64,000 bases of DNA from Streptomyces sp. CBMA152 (GTDB lineage Bacteria; Actinomycetota; Actinomycetes; Streptomycetales; Streptomycetaceae). How positions within the stretch are numbered: the first letter of the stretch is position 1; every line of letters begins with the position of its first letter. The position numbers and the translations under genes are program-made. The stretch lies in assembly GCF_014596475.1 (NCBI RefSeq), contig NZ_MECJ01000028.1, positions 62,001-126,000 on the forward strand. Direction: 5' to 3'. The notes under the pieces are model-generated. The model saw only the letters and a program-made list of their open reading frames with translations, was not told the origin of the DNA and searched no databases. Positions 51,825 through 59,951 of this stretch are shown piece after piece.

Positions 51825-53570
51825 TCAGGAGGTCGCCGAGCCGAGCGTGAGGGTCAGGCGCTGCTCCTGGCCGCCGCGCTTGAGGGTCAGCTCCAGACGG
51901 TCGCCGGGGCGATGGGCGCGGATCTTGACTATCAGCTCCTCGGCGCTGTGCACCCGCTGGCCGTCGACCTTGGTGATCACGTCCTCGGGCTTGATGCCGG
52001 CGGCGGCGCCGGGGCCGTCGGGGGTGACGGACGGCTTGCCGTCGGCGGCCTTGGTGCCGACCCGGGCCCCGTCGCCGGTGTACTTCATGTCGAGGGTCAC
52101 ACCGATGACCGGGTGGGTGGCCTTGCCGGTGTTGATCAGCTCTTCGGCGACCCGCTTGCCCTGGTTGATCGGGATCGCGAAGCCCAGGCCGATGGAGCCG
52201 CCCTGGCCGCCGCTGTCGCTGTTGCCGGCGGCGCGGATGGCGCTGTTGATGCCGACGACGTGGGCACGCGAGTCGAGCAGCGGGCCGCCCGAGTTGCCCG
52301 GGTTTATGGGGGCGTCGGTCTGGAGCGCGTCGACATAGCTGACGTCGCTGCCGTCGCCCTTCTCACCGCCCGCCGTGATCGGGCGCTCCTTGGCGCTGAT
52401 GATGCCCGAGGTGACGGTGTTGGAGAGGTCGAAGGGGGCGCCGATGGCCACCACCGGGTCGCCGACCTGCACGTTCTCGGAGTTCCCGAGCGGCAGCGGC
52501 TTCAGCCCGGAGACACCGGTGACCCGGACCACCGCGAGGTCGTACCCGGAGTCGCGGCCGACCACCGTGGCGCGGGCGGTCTCGCCGCCGCTGAACGTCA
52601 CACTGATGTCGCCGGACGAGCCCGCGGGCTGCACCACATGGTTGTTGGTGAGGATGTGCCCGGCGGTGTCGAGCACGAAGCCGGTGCCGGTGCCGGACTC
52701 GCTGTCCCCGCTGACGTGCAGCGTGACCACGCTCGGCAGGGCGCTGGCGGCGATCCCGGCGACGCTGTCGGGCGCCCGCCCGACGGGCCCCTTGCCCGCC
52801 TGCGGCAGGTTCACGTGGGTGACACCGCCGTTGCGTTCGACGTACGCCCCGACCCCGCCGCCGATGCCACCGGCGACCAGCGCGAGGGCGACGGCCCCGA
52901 GCACCAGCGCGCCGCGCCGCGACTTCGCCTTCTGCGGCACCCCGGCCGAGCTCAGCGGCTGCCCGCTCGCGCCCCAGGGGTCGTACTGCACCCACTGCGA
53001 CGACGGCGACGCCTGCGGTACGCCTTCAGGTGCGGGGTAGGCGGCACCCGGCTGCGGTACGGGTGCCGGGCCCTCGGGCGGTGCCGGGTACGCGGCCTGC
53101 GGCGGCACCACGGGCGCGCCGGGCGGCGTCGGCCGCTGCACCGGCGGCGCGGGCGCCCACGGCCCGGGCCCGCCGTAGGGCGGAGTCCCATACGGATCGG
53201 GGTCGTGCAACGGCCGCACCGGCGAAGCGACTTCGGCGACGTCAGCGGCCTCGGCCGAGCCGTCAACGGGTGCGGCGGGCTGCGCCGCAGCGTCGACGGG
53301 CTCGGCGGGTATCTCCGAGGGCGTCTCCGGAGCGCCGTCGGGCTCGCCCGCACCGGTCTGCCCCGCCGGCGCGGGCGGCGCCAGCCGATACGCCGACTCG
53401 TCCTCGACGGGCACGCCCTCGGCCAGCGGGTACGGCTCCGCGTCCGGCGCGGGTTCCGCTCCGACAGGCGGAGCCAGGTCGTACGTCTCCTCGGCGCCGG
53501 AACCGCCCCCGCGCTGGGTGGGACGGCTCCACCATCTCGCCTTGGCCCCGGTGGGCTTCCCGTCGTTCAT
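51825..53570 (-). CDS. htrA: HtrA/DegP-like trypsin-fold serine protease with PDZ domain
   Basis: The 581-residue protein has a long Pro/Ala/Glu-rich cytoplasmic N-terminus (about 240 residues), one membrane helix (GALVLGAVALALVAGGIGGGVGAYV), a trypsin-like domain with His in TNNHVVQP, Asp in DSGYDLAVV and Ser in NPGNSGGP, and a C-terminal PDZ domain (GAAAGIKPEDVITKVDGQRV). It would cleave misfolded proteins outside the membrane. The ATG at 53570 follows GGGGAG. In M. tuberculosis htrA likewise lies between rseA and tatB, in the SigE cell-envelope stress cluster. Confidence 0.93.
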   Translation of the reverse strand: MNDGKPTGAKARWWSRPTQRGGGSGAEETYDLAPPVGAEPAPDAEPYPLAEGVPVEDESAYRLAPPAPAGQTGAGEPDGAPETPSEIPAEPVDAAAQPAAPVDGSAEAADVAEVASPVRPLHDPDPYGTPPYGGPGPWAPAPPVQRPTPPGAPVVPPQAAYPAPPEGPAPVPQPGAAYPAPEGVPQASPSSQWVQYDPWGASGQPLSSAGVPQKAKSRRGALVLGAVALALVAGGIGGGVGAYVERNGGVTHVNLPQAGKGPVGRAPDSVAGIAASALPSVVTLHVSGDSESGTGTGFVLDTAGHILTNNHVVQPAGSSGDISVTFSGGETARATVVGRDSGYDLAVVRVTGVSGLKPLPLGNSENVQVGDPVVAIGAPFDLSNTVTSGIISAKERPITAGGEKGDGSDVSYVDALQTDAPINPGNSGGPLLDSRAHVVGINSAIRAAGNSDSGGQGGSIGLGFAIPINQGKRVAEELINTGKATHPVIGVTLDMKYTGDGARVGTKAADGKPSVTPDGPGAAAGIKPEDVITKVDGQRVHSAEELIVKIRAHRPGDRLELTLKRGGQEQRLTLTLGSATS

Positions 53571-53642
53571 GCTCTCCCCGCAACTGACGCGCGTGCCCCT
53601 GAGGGGCACCCTCCCGGGAATTCAACCAGGTTTGACGGGGTG

Positions 53643-53715
53643 CGCGCCCCATAAGGGGCGCGGGGTTGTGACACGGGAGAGCTTGGGGGAGCGACGAGCC
53701 AGCACGGTCCGCAGC
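53643..53715. repeat. Intergenic repeat, copy C (divergent)
   Basis: A short palindrome (CGCGCCCC at 53643-53650 with GGGGCGCG at 53655-53662) is followed by a 19-nt tail, 53697-53715, identical to 59886-59904 in copy D. It lies between htrA and the anti-sigma gene. Confidence 0.7.
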
Positions 53716-53743
53716 CGAAAACACCGCACCCCACGCGAAGCGC

Positions 53744-54658
53744 TCAACGCTGAGGCGCAGCCAAATGCGTAGGCGGCGAGGACGGTGTCGCCCCCGGGAG
53801 CGTAGGCATCAGGGAAGCAGGCCGCACGGCCAGCACGGCGACGGCGGGACGTATCAGCGGCGGCAGAGACGACCCGCTCAACAACGCTGCACGGAACGCG
53901 TTCTGCGACGTGGGCTGCGACGGCACCCCGTTGAGCCCGGCCAAGCCCATGGTCGCGGGCGCCGAGGACTCCGGGACGACGGGCGCACTCGCCGCGCCAC
54001 CGTACCGACGCTCCGACTCAACGGACAGCGGCGTCCCCGAAGCCGACCCGGCCGACGGACCCTGGGCTCGCAAAGGAGTCACATTGCTCCCGGACCCCTC
54101 GCCCCGGGCCGTCGTATCCGGCCCCGAGTCCGACGGCATCGCGCCGCCGAGGGCGATAGCGGCCAGGGACACCGCGCTCGCGGCGGCGAACGCGAACCGG
54201 CGCCCGCGCCACGGCGAGCCGGAGCGCTCCTCCGGGCGGCCCACCTCGTGGATGCGGAAGCCGCGTCCGGGCAGGTCGCCGCCGAGGACGGCCGCGTGCG
54301 CCCCACCGGGCACGTACTCGAAGCCGCTCATGGGATCGCTCAGCGAGCCCGGGGTGGTGAAGACGCCCCCGGAGAAGCGCCCCCCGCCGAGTGGTCCCCG
54401 ACCGTCGGCGTCACCTCCGGGACCGCCGGGCAGCCCCTGGAGCCGGGCGAGCAGCCCTTCGGAGGGCGGCGGCGGGGCGGTCTGCGCGAACACGTTCTTG
54501 AGGCGGCGCTGGGCGTCGGCCTCGGCCTTGCACTTGGGACAGGTCGCCAGATGCGACAGGACCCGCTCGCGGGCGTCATGGTTGAGCTCGCCGTCGACGA
54601 GGGCGGCGAGCCGGTCCCCCAGATGCTGCTCGGCGGGGGTGGGACTGGTGCCGGTCAC
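53744..54658 (-). CDS. rseA: Zinc-binding anti-sigma factor (RseA type)
   Basis: The 304-residue protein has an N-terminal anti-sigma domain with the zinc motif His-x3-Cys-x2-Cys in HLATCPKC near residues 36-43, preceded by the conserved LGDRLAALVDGEL helix. One membrane segment follows (FAFAAASAVSLAAIALGGA), then an extracellular low-complexity region. It should hold SigE at the membrane until redox or envelope stress releases it. Its GTG overlaps the sigE stop in GTGA, which fixes a one-to-one translational ratio. The symbol is by context. Confidence 0.85.
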   Translation of the reverse strand: MTGTSPTPAEQHLGDRLAALVDGELNHDARERVLSHLATCPKCKAEADAQRRLKNVFAQTAPPPPSEGLLARLQGLPGGPGGDADGRGPLGGGRFSGGVFTTPGSLSDPMSGFEYVPGGAHAAVLGGDLPGRGFRIHEVGRPEERSGSPWRGRRFAFAAASAVSLAAIALGGAMPSDSGPDTTARGEGSGSNVTPLRAQGPSAGSASGTPLSVESERRYGGAASAPVVPESSAPATMGLAGLNGVPSQPTSQNAFRAALLSGSSLPPLIRPAVAVLAVRPASLMPTLPGATPSSPPTHLAAPQR

Positions 54659-55431
54659 GCGGTCCCCTCTCCGACCGCCCCCGGGGCGCCGTGCGCCACC
54701 CCCGCGAGGGCGCGCTGCTGCTCCGCACGGGCCTCGGGCGAGCGGTGCTGGAGGGCCTTGCGCAGATGCGAGCGGCCCCGGTGGATACGGCTGCGCACGG
54801 TCCCGAGCTTCACGCCGAGCGTGGCCGCGATCTCCTCGTACGACAGTCCCTCGATGTCGCAGAGGACGACGGCGGCGCGGAACTCGGGCGCGAGGGTGTC
54901 CAGGGCCTGCTGGACGTCGGCGTCGAAGTGCGCGTCGTTGAAGACCTGCTGGGGGGACGGGTCACGGCTGGGCAGCCGCTCGGCCGCGTCGTCGCCGAGC
55001 GCGTCGAAGCGGATGCGCTGGCGGCGGCGGACCATGTCCAGGAACAGGTTGGTGGTGATCCGGTGCAGCCAGCCCTCGAACGTGCCCGGCGTGTACGTCG
55101 ACAGCGAGCGGAAGACGCGGACGAAGACCTCCTGGGTGAGGTCCTCGGCGTCGTGCTGGTTGCCCGTCAGGCGGTAGGCGAGGCGGTAGACGCGGCCGCT
55201 GTGCGTGCTGACGATCTCCTCCCAGGTGGGAGGGGTCCACGCCGGGGAATCCGCGTCGGCGAAGGTCGCGGTGGCTGCGGAGTCTGCGGGCGTGGAACGG
55301 TCAGCGAACTTGGTCACGGATTTCGGCTCACCCGCCGACCTGAGAAAGCGCCGGAGCACTCCTCCCCGATCCACAGGCGCAGCCGCACCTCCCCTGTCGG
55401 CTCTGGTGGTGTCCAGTGGAGCCCCTACCAT
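54655..55431 (-). CDS. sigE: ECF sigma factor SigE
   Basis: The protein has a sigma-2 domain (RVYRLAYRLTGNQHDAEDLTQEVF and FEGWLHRITTNLFLDMVRRR) and a sigma-4 domain (LAPEFRAAVVLCDIEGLSYE, then EIAATLGVKLGTVRSRIHRGR), the standard ECF layout. From ATG 55431, with GAGGTG 8 nt upstream, it has 258 residues. A second start, ATG 55551, has GGGGGGAG just upstream and adds 40 residues of low-complexity sequence, so two products are possible. It is divergent from the O-methyltransferase gene, as in M. tuberculosis sigE and Rv1220c. Confidence 0.92.
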   Translation of the reverse strand: MVGAPLDTTRADRGGAAAPVDRGGVLRRFLRSAGEPKSVTKFADRSTPADSAATATFADADSPAWTPPTWEEIVSTHSGRVYRLAYRLTGNQHDAEDLTQEVFVRVFRSLSTYTPGTFEGWLHRITTNLFLDMVRRRQRIRFDALGDDAAERLPSRDPSPQQVFNDAHFDADVQQALDTLAPEFRAAVVLCDIEGLSYEEIAATLGVKLGTVRSRIHRGRSHLRKALQHRSPEARAEQQRALAGVAHGAPGAVGEGTA

Positions 55432-55653
55432 AGCCACCTCGCCCGTTAGCTCCGGATAAGAATCTTTACGCGCATTTGGGACTGGGTTCGTATCCCTTGA
55501 ACCGCGCTGCTTCCCGGACCGCTCGGGGACCGGGTTTCCGTACTCGTCCATATGCTCCCCCCGCCCTTCTTAACGCCCGGTCCCATCTGCGGGTTCCCGG
55601 GTCCAGCGGATACAGTCACCGTTGCGCGCCAACTACGGGGACAGGAGAGGGCC

Positions 55654-56289
55654 ATTACCGCCAACCGGCAGACGAGCTGGGCGTTCGCCGACGCCTTTGT
55701 CGCCGAGGACGACGCGCTGCGCTGGGCTCGCGAGCGGGCTCGGGAGGCAGGCCTGCGTTCGGTTTCCCCGGGGACGGGCGCCGCTCTGCGCCTGCTCGCT
55801 GCCACCGCCGACGCCAAGGCGGTCGCCGAGATCGGCACCGGAACCGGCGTCTCCGGGATCTATCTGCTCCAGGGCCTGCGGCCGGACGGCGTGCTGACCA
55901 CCGTCGACCCGGAGCCGGACCGCCAGCAGTTCGCCAAGCAGGCGTTCCGCGCGGCGGGCTTCGCCGGGAACCGGGCGCGTTTCATCCCCGGGCGCGCCCT
56001 GGACGTACTGCCCCGGCTCGCGGACGGCGGATACGACCTGGTGTTCTGCGACGGCGACCGGATGGAGTCGCTCGACTGCCTAGCTGAATCGTTGCGCCTG
56101 CTGCGGCCCGGCGGAATCGTCTGCTTCGAGGGCGTCTTCGCGGACGGCCGCACGGTCGACTCGGGCGTCCAGCCCGCCGAGGTGCTGCGGCTGCGCGATC
56201 TGCTGCGGACCGTACGGGAGAGCCAGGAGCTCGTGGAGTCGCTGCTGCCGGTCGGCGACGGGCTGCTGTGCGCGGTGAAGCGGGTCTGA
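55654..56289 (+). CDS. O-methyltransferase (class I SAM-dependent), unusual ATT start
   Basis: The protein (211 residues from this start) has the methyltransferase motifs AVAEIGTGTGVSGIYLL (SAM loop), VDPEPDRQ and LVFCDGDRMESLDCL (motif IV, with D in place for metal binding). It resembles the cation-dependent O-methyltransferases related to caffeoyl-CoA type; the acceptor is unknown. The conserved N-terminus (TANRQTSWAFADAF) begins at ATT 55654, with AGGAG 6 nt upstream. The only in-frame canonical start, ATG 55552, lies upstream of a TACAGT -10-like box and has no SD. A TACAGT promoter transcript could not use it. Confidence 0.85.
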   Translation: MTANRQTSWAFADAFVAEDDALRWARERAREAGLRSVSPGTGAALRLLAATADAKAVAEIGTGTGVSGIYLLQGLRPDGVLTTVDPEPDRQQFAKQAFRAAGFAGNRARFIPGRALDVLPRLADGGYDLVFCDGDRMESLDCLAESLRLLRPGGIVCFEGVFADGRTVDSGVQPAEVLRLRDLLRTVRESQELVESLLPVGDGLLCAVKRV

Positions 56290-56316
56290 GCGCCGGGCGT
56301 TTCGCCGCAGCCTGAG

Positions 56317-56361
56317 CGCGCGCGTGGCGCGGGTCCGAACTCTCGCGCGCGTGGCGCGGGT
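56317..56361. repeat. Direct repeat after the O-methyltransferase gene
   Basis: An 18-nt sequence at 56317-56334 is repeated exactly at 56344-56361 (27-nt period), in a CG-rich stretch following the stop. A third, degenerate unit follows. Confidence 0.75.
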
Positions 56362-56485
56362 TCCGACCGCCTCGCGCGGGGCGCGCCTTCATCGAACGTA
56401 CGCCCTGGGGATACGACTCCGCCCCGGGCCGGTACCTGCGTACCGAGCCGGGGCGGTGAAGAGTAATCGGGTCGAGCCCGCTGTA

Positions 56486-56653
56486 TCAGCCGACGACCTT
56501 CTTGAGCGCGTCACCGAGCGCCTCGGCCTCGTCCGGGGTCAGCTCGACGACAAGCCGACCGCCGCCTTCGAGCGGAACGCGCATGACGATGCCCCGCCCC
56601 TCCTTGGTCACCTCGAGCGGGCCGTCGCCCGTCCGCGGCTTCATGGCCGCCAT
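56486..56653 (-). CDS. DUF3117 small protein
   Basis: This 55-residue protein begins MAAMKPRTGDGPLEVTKEGR and ends EALGDALKKVVG. It is the conserved actinobacterial DUF3117 family (M. tuberculosis Rv1211), predicted as a small beta-alpha domain of unknown function. The ATG at 56653 has AAGGGG 7-12 nt upstream, and a GATAAT box lies on the minus strand at 56750-56745. The frame is short, but its sequence is unmistakable. Confidence 0.9.
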   Translation of the reverse strand: MAAMKPRTGDGPLEVTKEGRGIVMRVPLEGGGRLVVELTPDEAEALGDALKKVVG

Positions 56654-56962
56654 GCTGTTTCCCCTTCCTGAAACCAGCTCATCGCAGCCGGCGGCCCCAT
56701 GACAGGCACCGTGTTACCGGCATCGAACACATTGCTTCCAGGTCATTATCCCGCATCGCAGGACCCGATGACCAACATCGGTCGGCATCGCTTGCGCAAC
56801 GCGCTCGATCAAAACCACCCAATTCGGCGATCCGCCTGCGATACTTCGCCGCCTCGGGTCGGGGTGGGCCCGAAGTTTGTTTGACGCAGGTCACATGTGC
56901 GGCCGTGACGATCTCCGCCATGCTGGGCGGACACGACACCGCAACGGAGGGGATCCATCCCA
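56654..56962. promoter_or_regulatory. Divergent region between DUF3117 and enoyl-CoA hydratase genes
   Basis: These 309 nt contain a minus-strand GATAAT (56750-56745) about 90 nt before the DUF3117 start, a CCGAT/ATCGG stem near 56772, and, toward the plus-strand gene, TTGACG near 56882 without a clear -10. I see no gene in the interval. Confidence 0.4.
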
Positions 56963-57763
56963 ATGGCCGACACCGTGCTCTACGAGGTGACCGACGGGCT
57001 CGCGACGATCACGATCAATCGTCCCGACGCCATGAACGCCATGAACACCGAGGCGAAGGTCGCCCTGCGGGACGCGGCACGCCAGGCGGCGGCCGACCCC
57101 GCCGTACGGGCCGTCCTGCTCACCGCGACCGGCCGGGCCTTCTGCGTGGGCCAGGACCTCAAGGAGCACGTCGCTCTGCTGGCGGCCGACCGGGAGGCGG
57201 GCACCGGCTCCACGATGAGCACGGTCCGCGAGCACTACAACCCGATCCTGAAGGCGCTCACGGAGATGCCGAAGCCGGTCGTGGCCGGGGTCAACGGCGT
57301 CGCGGCGGGCGCGGGCTTCGGCTTCGCCCTCGCGGCCGACTACCGCGTGGTCGCGGACACGGCGGCCTTCAACACGTCCTTCGCGGGGGTCGCCCTGACC
57401 GCCGACTCGGGCGTCTCCTGGACGCTGCCCCGGCTGATCGGCCAGTCCCGCGCGGCCGACCTGCTGCTCTTCCCGCGCTCGATCTCCGCGCAGGAGGCGT
57501 ACGAGCTCGGCATCGTGAACAAGCTGGTCCCGGCCGCCGACCTGGCGGCCGAGGCGGCGGCCGTGGCGCGCGCGCTGGCCGACGGGCCGACGCTGGCGTA
57601 CGCGGCGCTGAAAGAGTCCCTGGCGTACGGGGCGGGGCACTCGCTCTCCGAGGCGCTGGAGAAGGAGGACGAGCTCCAGACTCGGGCTGGCGCGTCCGAG
57701 GACCACTCGATCGCGGTTGCGGCGTTCCTCGCCAAGGAGCGGCCGAAGTACGTGGGCCGCTAG
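56963..57763 (+). CDS. Enoyl-CoA hydratase/isomerase family protein
   Basis: The 266-residue protein has the crotonase fold: TITINRPDAMNAMN near residue 17, the oxyanion pair in FCVGQDLKEH and GVNGVAAGAGFGFALAADYR, and the C-terminal FLAKERPKYVGR. The Asp in FCVGQDLKEH and the pattern around TADSGVSWTLPRLIG resemble PaaG-type ring-opening isomerases, but ordinary hydratases cannot be excluded. The ATG has GGAGGGG 11 nt upstream. It stands alone, convergent with the glycosylase gene. Confidence 0.85.
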   Translation: MADTVLYEVTDGLATITINRPDAMNAMNTEAKVALRDAARQAAADPAVRAVLLTATGRAFCVGQDLKEHVALLAADREAGTGSTMSTVREHYNPILKALTEMPKPVVAGVNGVAAGAGFGFALAADYRVVADTAAFNTSFAGVALTADSGVSWTLPRLIGQSRAADLLLFPRSISAQEAYELGIVNKLVPAADLAAEAAAVARALADGPTLAYAALKESLAYGAGHSLSEALEKEDELQTRAGASEDHSIAVAAFLAKERPKYVGR

Positions 57764-57871
57764 GCCCTCCTGGACAAAGGCACGCGGTACCGCAGCGGAT
57801 GCCCGTTGGGCCGTGTGGGTGAAATGCGGGGTACGTGAGGTCCGCGTACCCCGTCACTCGCTACGCGCGCG

Positions 57872-58450
57872 TCACGCCCCTCGGGCGACGCAGTCGGCCA
57901 GATGGTCGTCCACCAGGCCGCACGCCTGCATCAGGGCGTACGCCGTCGTGGGGCCGATGAAGCGGAGGCCGCGCTTCTTCAGGGCCTTGGAGAGGGCCGT
58001 GGACTCGTCCGTGACGGCGGGGACGTCCGCGAGGGTGCGGGGGGCCGGGCGGGTGGCGGGGTCCGGGGCGTACGACCAGATCAGTTCGTCGAGCTCGCCG
58101 GGGGCCCAGTCGGCCAGTACGCGCGCGTTGGCGAGCGTCGCCTCGATCTTGGCGCGGTTGCGGATGATCGATTCGTCGGTGAGCAGCCGCGCCGCGTCGG
58201 CGTCCGTGAAGACGGCCACTTCGGCGATCTTGAAGTCGGCGAACGCGCGGCGGAACCCCTCGCGGCGGCGCAGGATGGTGATCCAGGACAGCCCGGACTG
58301 GAACGCCTCCAGGCACAGCCGTTCGTAGAGGGCGTCGTCGCCGTGGACCGGGCGGCCCCACTCGGTGTCGTGGTACGCGACGTAGTCCGCCGTGGACAGC
58401 CCCCAGGGGCAGCGCAGCCGGCCGTCCGGGCCGGGGATCGCGGAGCTCAC
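57872..58450 (-). CDS. tagA: DNA-3-methyladenine glycosylase I
   Basis: The 192-residue protein has the Tag signatures: RCPWGLSTADYVAYHDTEWG at residues 13-32 (Cys and His zinc ligands and the base-pocket residues), SGLSWITILRRREGFRRAF, and the C-terminal FIGPTTAYALMQACGLVDDH with His and Cys ligands (CVARG). It removes 3-methyladenine from DNA. The GTG at 58450 overlaps the stop of the upstream DivIVA-like gene in GTGA, so the two are co-translated. Confidence 0.93.
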   Translation of the reverse strand: MSSAIPGPDGRLRCPWGLSTADYVAYHDTEWGRPVHGDDALYERLCLEAFQSGLSWITILRRREGFRRAFADFKIAEVAVFTDADAARLLTDESIIRNRAKIEATLANARVLADWAPGELDELIWSYAPDPATRPAPRTLADVPAVTDESTALSKALKKRGLRFIGPTTAYALMQACGLVDDHLADCVARGA

Positions 58451-58773
58451 TGGTGCGGCTCCTGGTCCGTCGGGGCGGTCGCGGCGGCCAGCGCGGCGGA
58501 GAGCTCGGCGATACGGGCGTCACGCTCGGCGAGCTCCGCGCCGAGCCGGTTCAGCACGTCGTCGACGTCCGCCATCCGGTAGCCGCGGGCCGTCATCGGC
58601 AGCCGCAGGGCGTCGATGTCCGCGCGCTCGACGGGACGGCCGGCCGGCAGCGGGTCCACCAGCCGCTCGGGCGCCGCATCCGGCAGTACGGCGCTGTCGT
58701 CGCCGCCGCCCACCACGGCCAGGGTGACCGCGGCGACCACCACGACCAACGCGATCAGCAAGAACCAGAACAC
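58447..58773 (-). CDS. DivIVA-like membrane protein
   Basis: The 108-residue protein starts with a membrane helix (FWFLLIALVVVVAAVTLAVVG), followed by a short linker and a DivIVA-type segment (RLPMTARGYRMADVDDVLNR) and a coiled coil (AELAERDARIAELSAALAAA). The GYRMxDVDDVL pattern is that of DivIVA N-terminal domains, here attached to the membrane by a helix. It could act in polar growth or septation, but the coiled coil is much shorter than DivIVA. The GTG at 58773 has GGAGAGG 6 nt upstream. Its end overlaps tagA. Confidence 0.75.
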   Translation of the reverse strand: MFWFLLIALVVVVAAVTLAVVGGGDDSAVLPDAAPERLVDPLPAGRPVERADIDALRLPMTARGYRMADVDDVLNRLGAELAERDARIAELSAALAAATAPTDQEPHQ

Positions 58774-58876
58774 GCGCGAAGCCTCTCCCCGGCAGCCGGA
58801 AACCGTCGGGTCCGATCGTGCCATGCGGGACTGACAGTTAAGGTCGCAGGCGACCTATACGAGGAGGAAACAGCTG

Positions 58877-59737
58877 ATGCTGCGGCTGGGACGGCGCGAG
58901 TTCGACGCGCACGAGCCGGTGATCATGGCGATCGTCAACCGGACCCCGGACTCCTTCTACGACCAGGGTGCGACGTTCCGCGACGAGCCCGCGCTGGCCC
59001 GCGTGGAGCAGGCGGTGTCAGAGGGTGCTGCCATCATCGACATCGGCGGGGTCAAGGCGGGCCCCGGCGAGGAGGTGACGGCCGAGGAGGAGGCGCGGCG
59101 CACGGTCGGCTTCGTGGCCGAGGTGCGGCGGCGGCATCCGGACGTGGTGATCAGCGTCGACACCTGGCGGCACGATGTCGGGGAGGCGGTCTGCGAGGCG
59201 GGCGCGGACGTGCTGAACGACGCGTGGGGCGGGGTCGACCCGAAGCTGGCCGAGGTCGCGGCGCGGTACGGGGTGGGGCTTGTGTGTACGCACGCGGGCG
59301 GTGTGGAGCCTCGTACGCGGCCGCACCGGATCGCGTACGACGACGTCATGGCGGACATCCTGCGGGTCACCGTGGGGCTGGCCGAGCGGGCCGTCGCGCT
59401 GGGCGTGCGGCGGGACGGGATCATGATCGATCCCGGTCATGACTTCGGGAAGAACACGCGGCACAGTCTTGAGGCGACGCGTCGGCTGTCGGAGATGACG
59501 GCGACGGGGTGGCCCGTCCTTGTCTCGCTCTCCAACAAGGACTTTGTGGGGGAGACGCTGGATCGGCCGGTCAAGGAGCGGGTGATCGGGACGCTGGCGA
59601 CGACTGCGGTGTCGGCGTGGCTGGGGGCGCAGGTGTACCGGGTGCACGAGGTCGCCGAGACGCGGCAGGTCCTGGACATGGTGGCGTCCATCGCGGGCCA
59701 CCGGGCCCCGGCGGTCGCGCGGCGCGGGCTGGCATAG
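58877..59737 (+). CDS. folP2: FolP2-type dihydropteroate synthase paralogue
   Basis: The 286-residue TIM-barrel protein is clearly homologous to dihydropteroate synthase (MAIVNRTPDSFYDQG, VISVDTWR, DPGHDFGKN) but diverges at substrate positions. The canonical IDIGGESTRPG loop is IDIGGVKAGPG, lacking the Ser, Thr and Arg of the pABA and pterin-pyrophosphate site, and the SRKxF loop reads SNKDF. M. tuberculosis FolP2 has similar changes and lacks synthase activity. The ATG follows GAGGAGG at 9 nt. It is divergent from the DivIVA-like gene. Confidence 0.85.
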   Translation: MLRLGRREFDAHEPVIMAIVNRTPDSFYDQGATFRDEPALARVEQAVSEGAAIIDIGGVKAGPGEEVTAEEEARRTVGFVAEVRRRHPDVVISVDTWRHDVGEAVCEAGADVLNDAWGGVDPKLAEVAARYGVGLVCTHAGGVEPRTRPHRIAYDDVMADILRVTVGLAERAVALGVRRDGIMIDPGHDFGKNTRHSLEATRRLSEMTATGWPVLVSLSNKDFVGETLDRPVKERVIGTLATTAVSAWLGAQVYRVHEVAETRQVLDMVASIAGHRAPAVARRGLA

Positions 59738-59815
59738 CGGGTTTTTGACCCCACCCCACCCCTTCCCGAAACCCTGCCGGGAGCTGACGTTCGACTGACC
59801 GCCGGTGGGGGCTGG

Positions 59816-59904
59816 TCGCGCAGTTCCCCGCGCCCCTAAGGGGGCCCGAAGGGCCCATCAAGGGGCGCGGGGAACTGCGCGAGCAAGCCAGCACGGTCCG
59901 CAGC
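59816..59904. repeat. Intergenic inverted repeat, copy D
   Basis: Perfect 22-nt arms (59816-59837 and 59861-59882) surround a GGGCCC-containing loop, followed by a 19-nt tail (59886-59904) shared with copy C. It lies between convergent genes (folP2 and the LOG-family gene). Confidence 0.88.
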
Positions 59905-59951
59905 TGAAGAGATCCCCCGGAGGGTTTAGGGAAGGGGCGGGGTGGGGCCCC

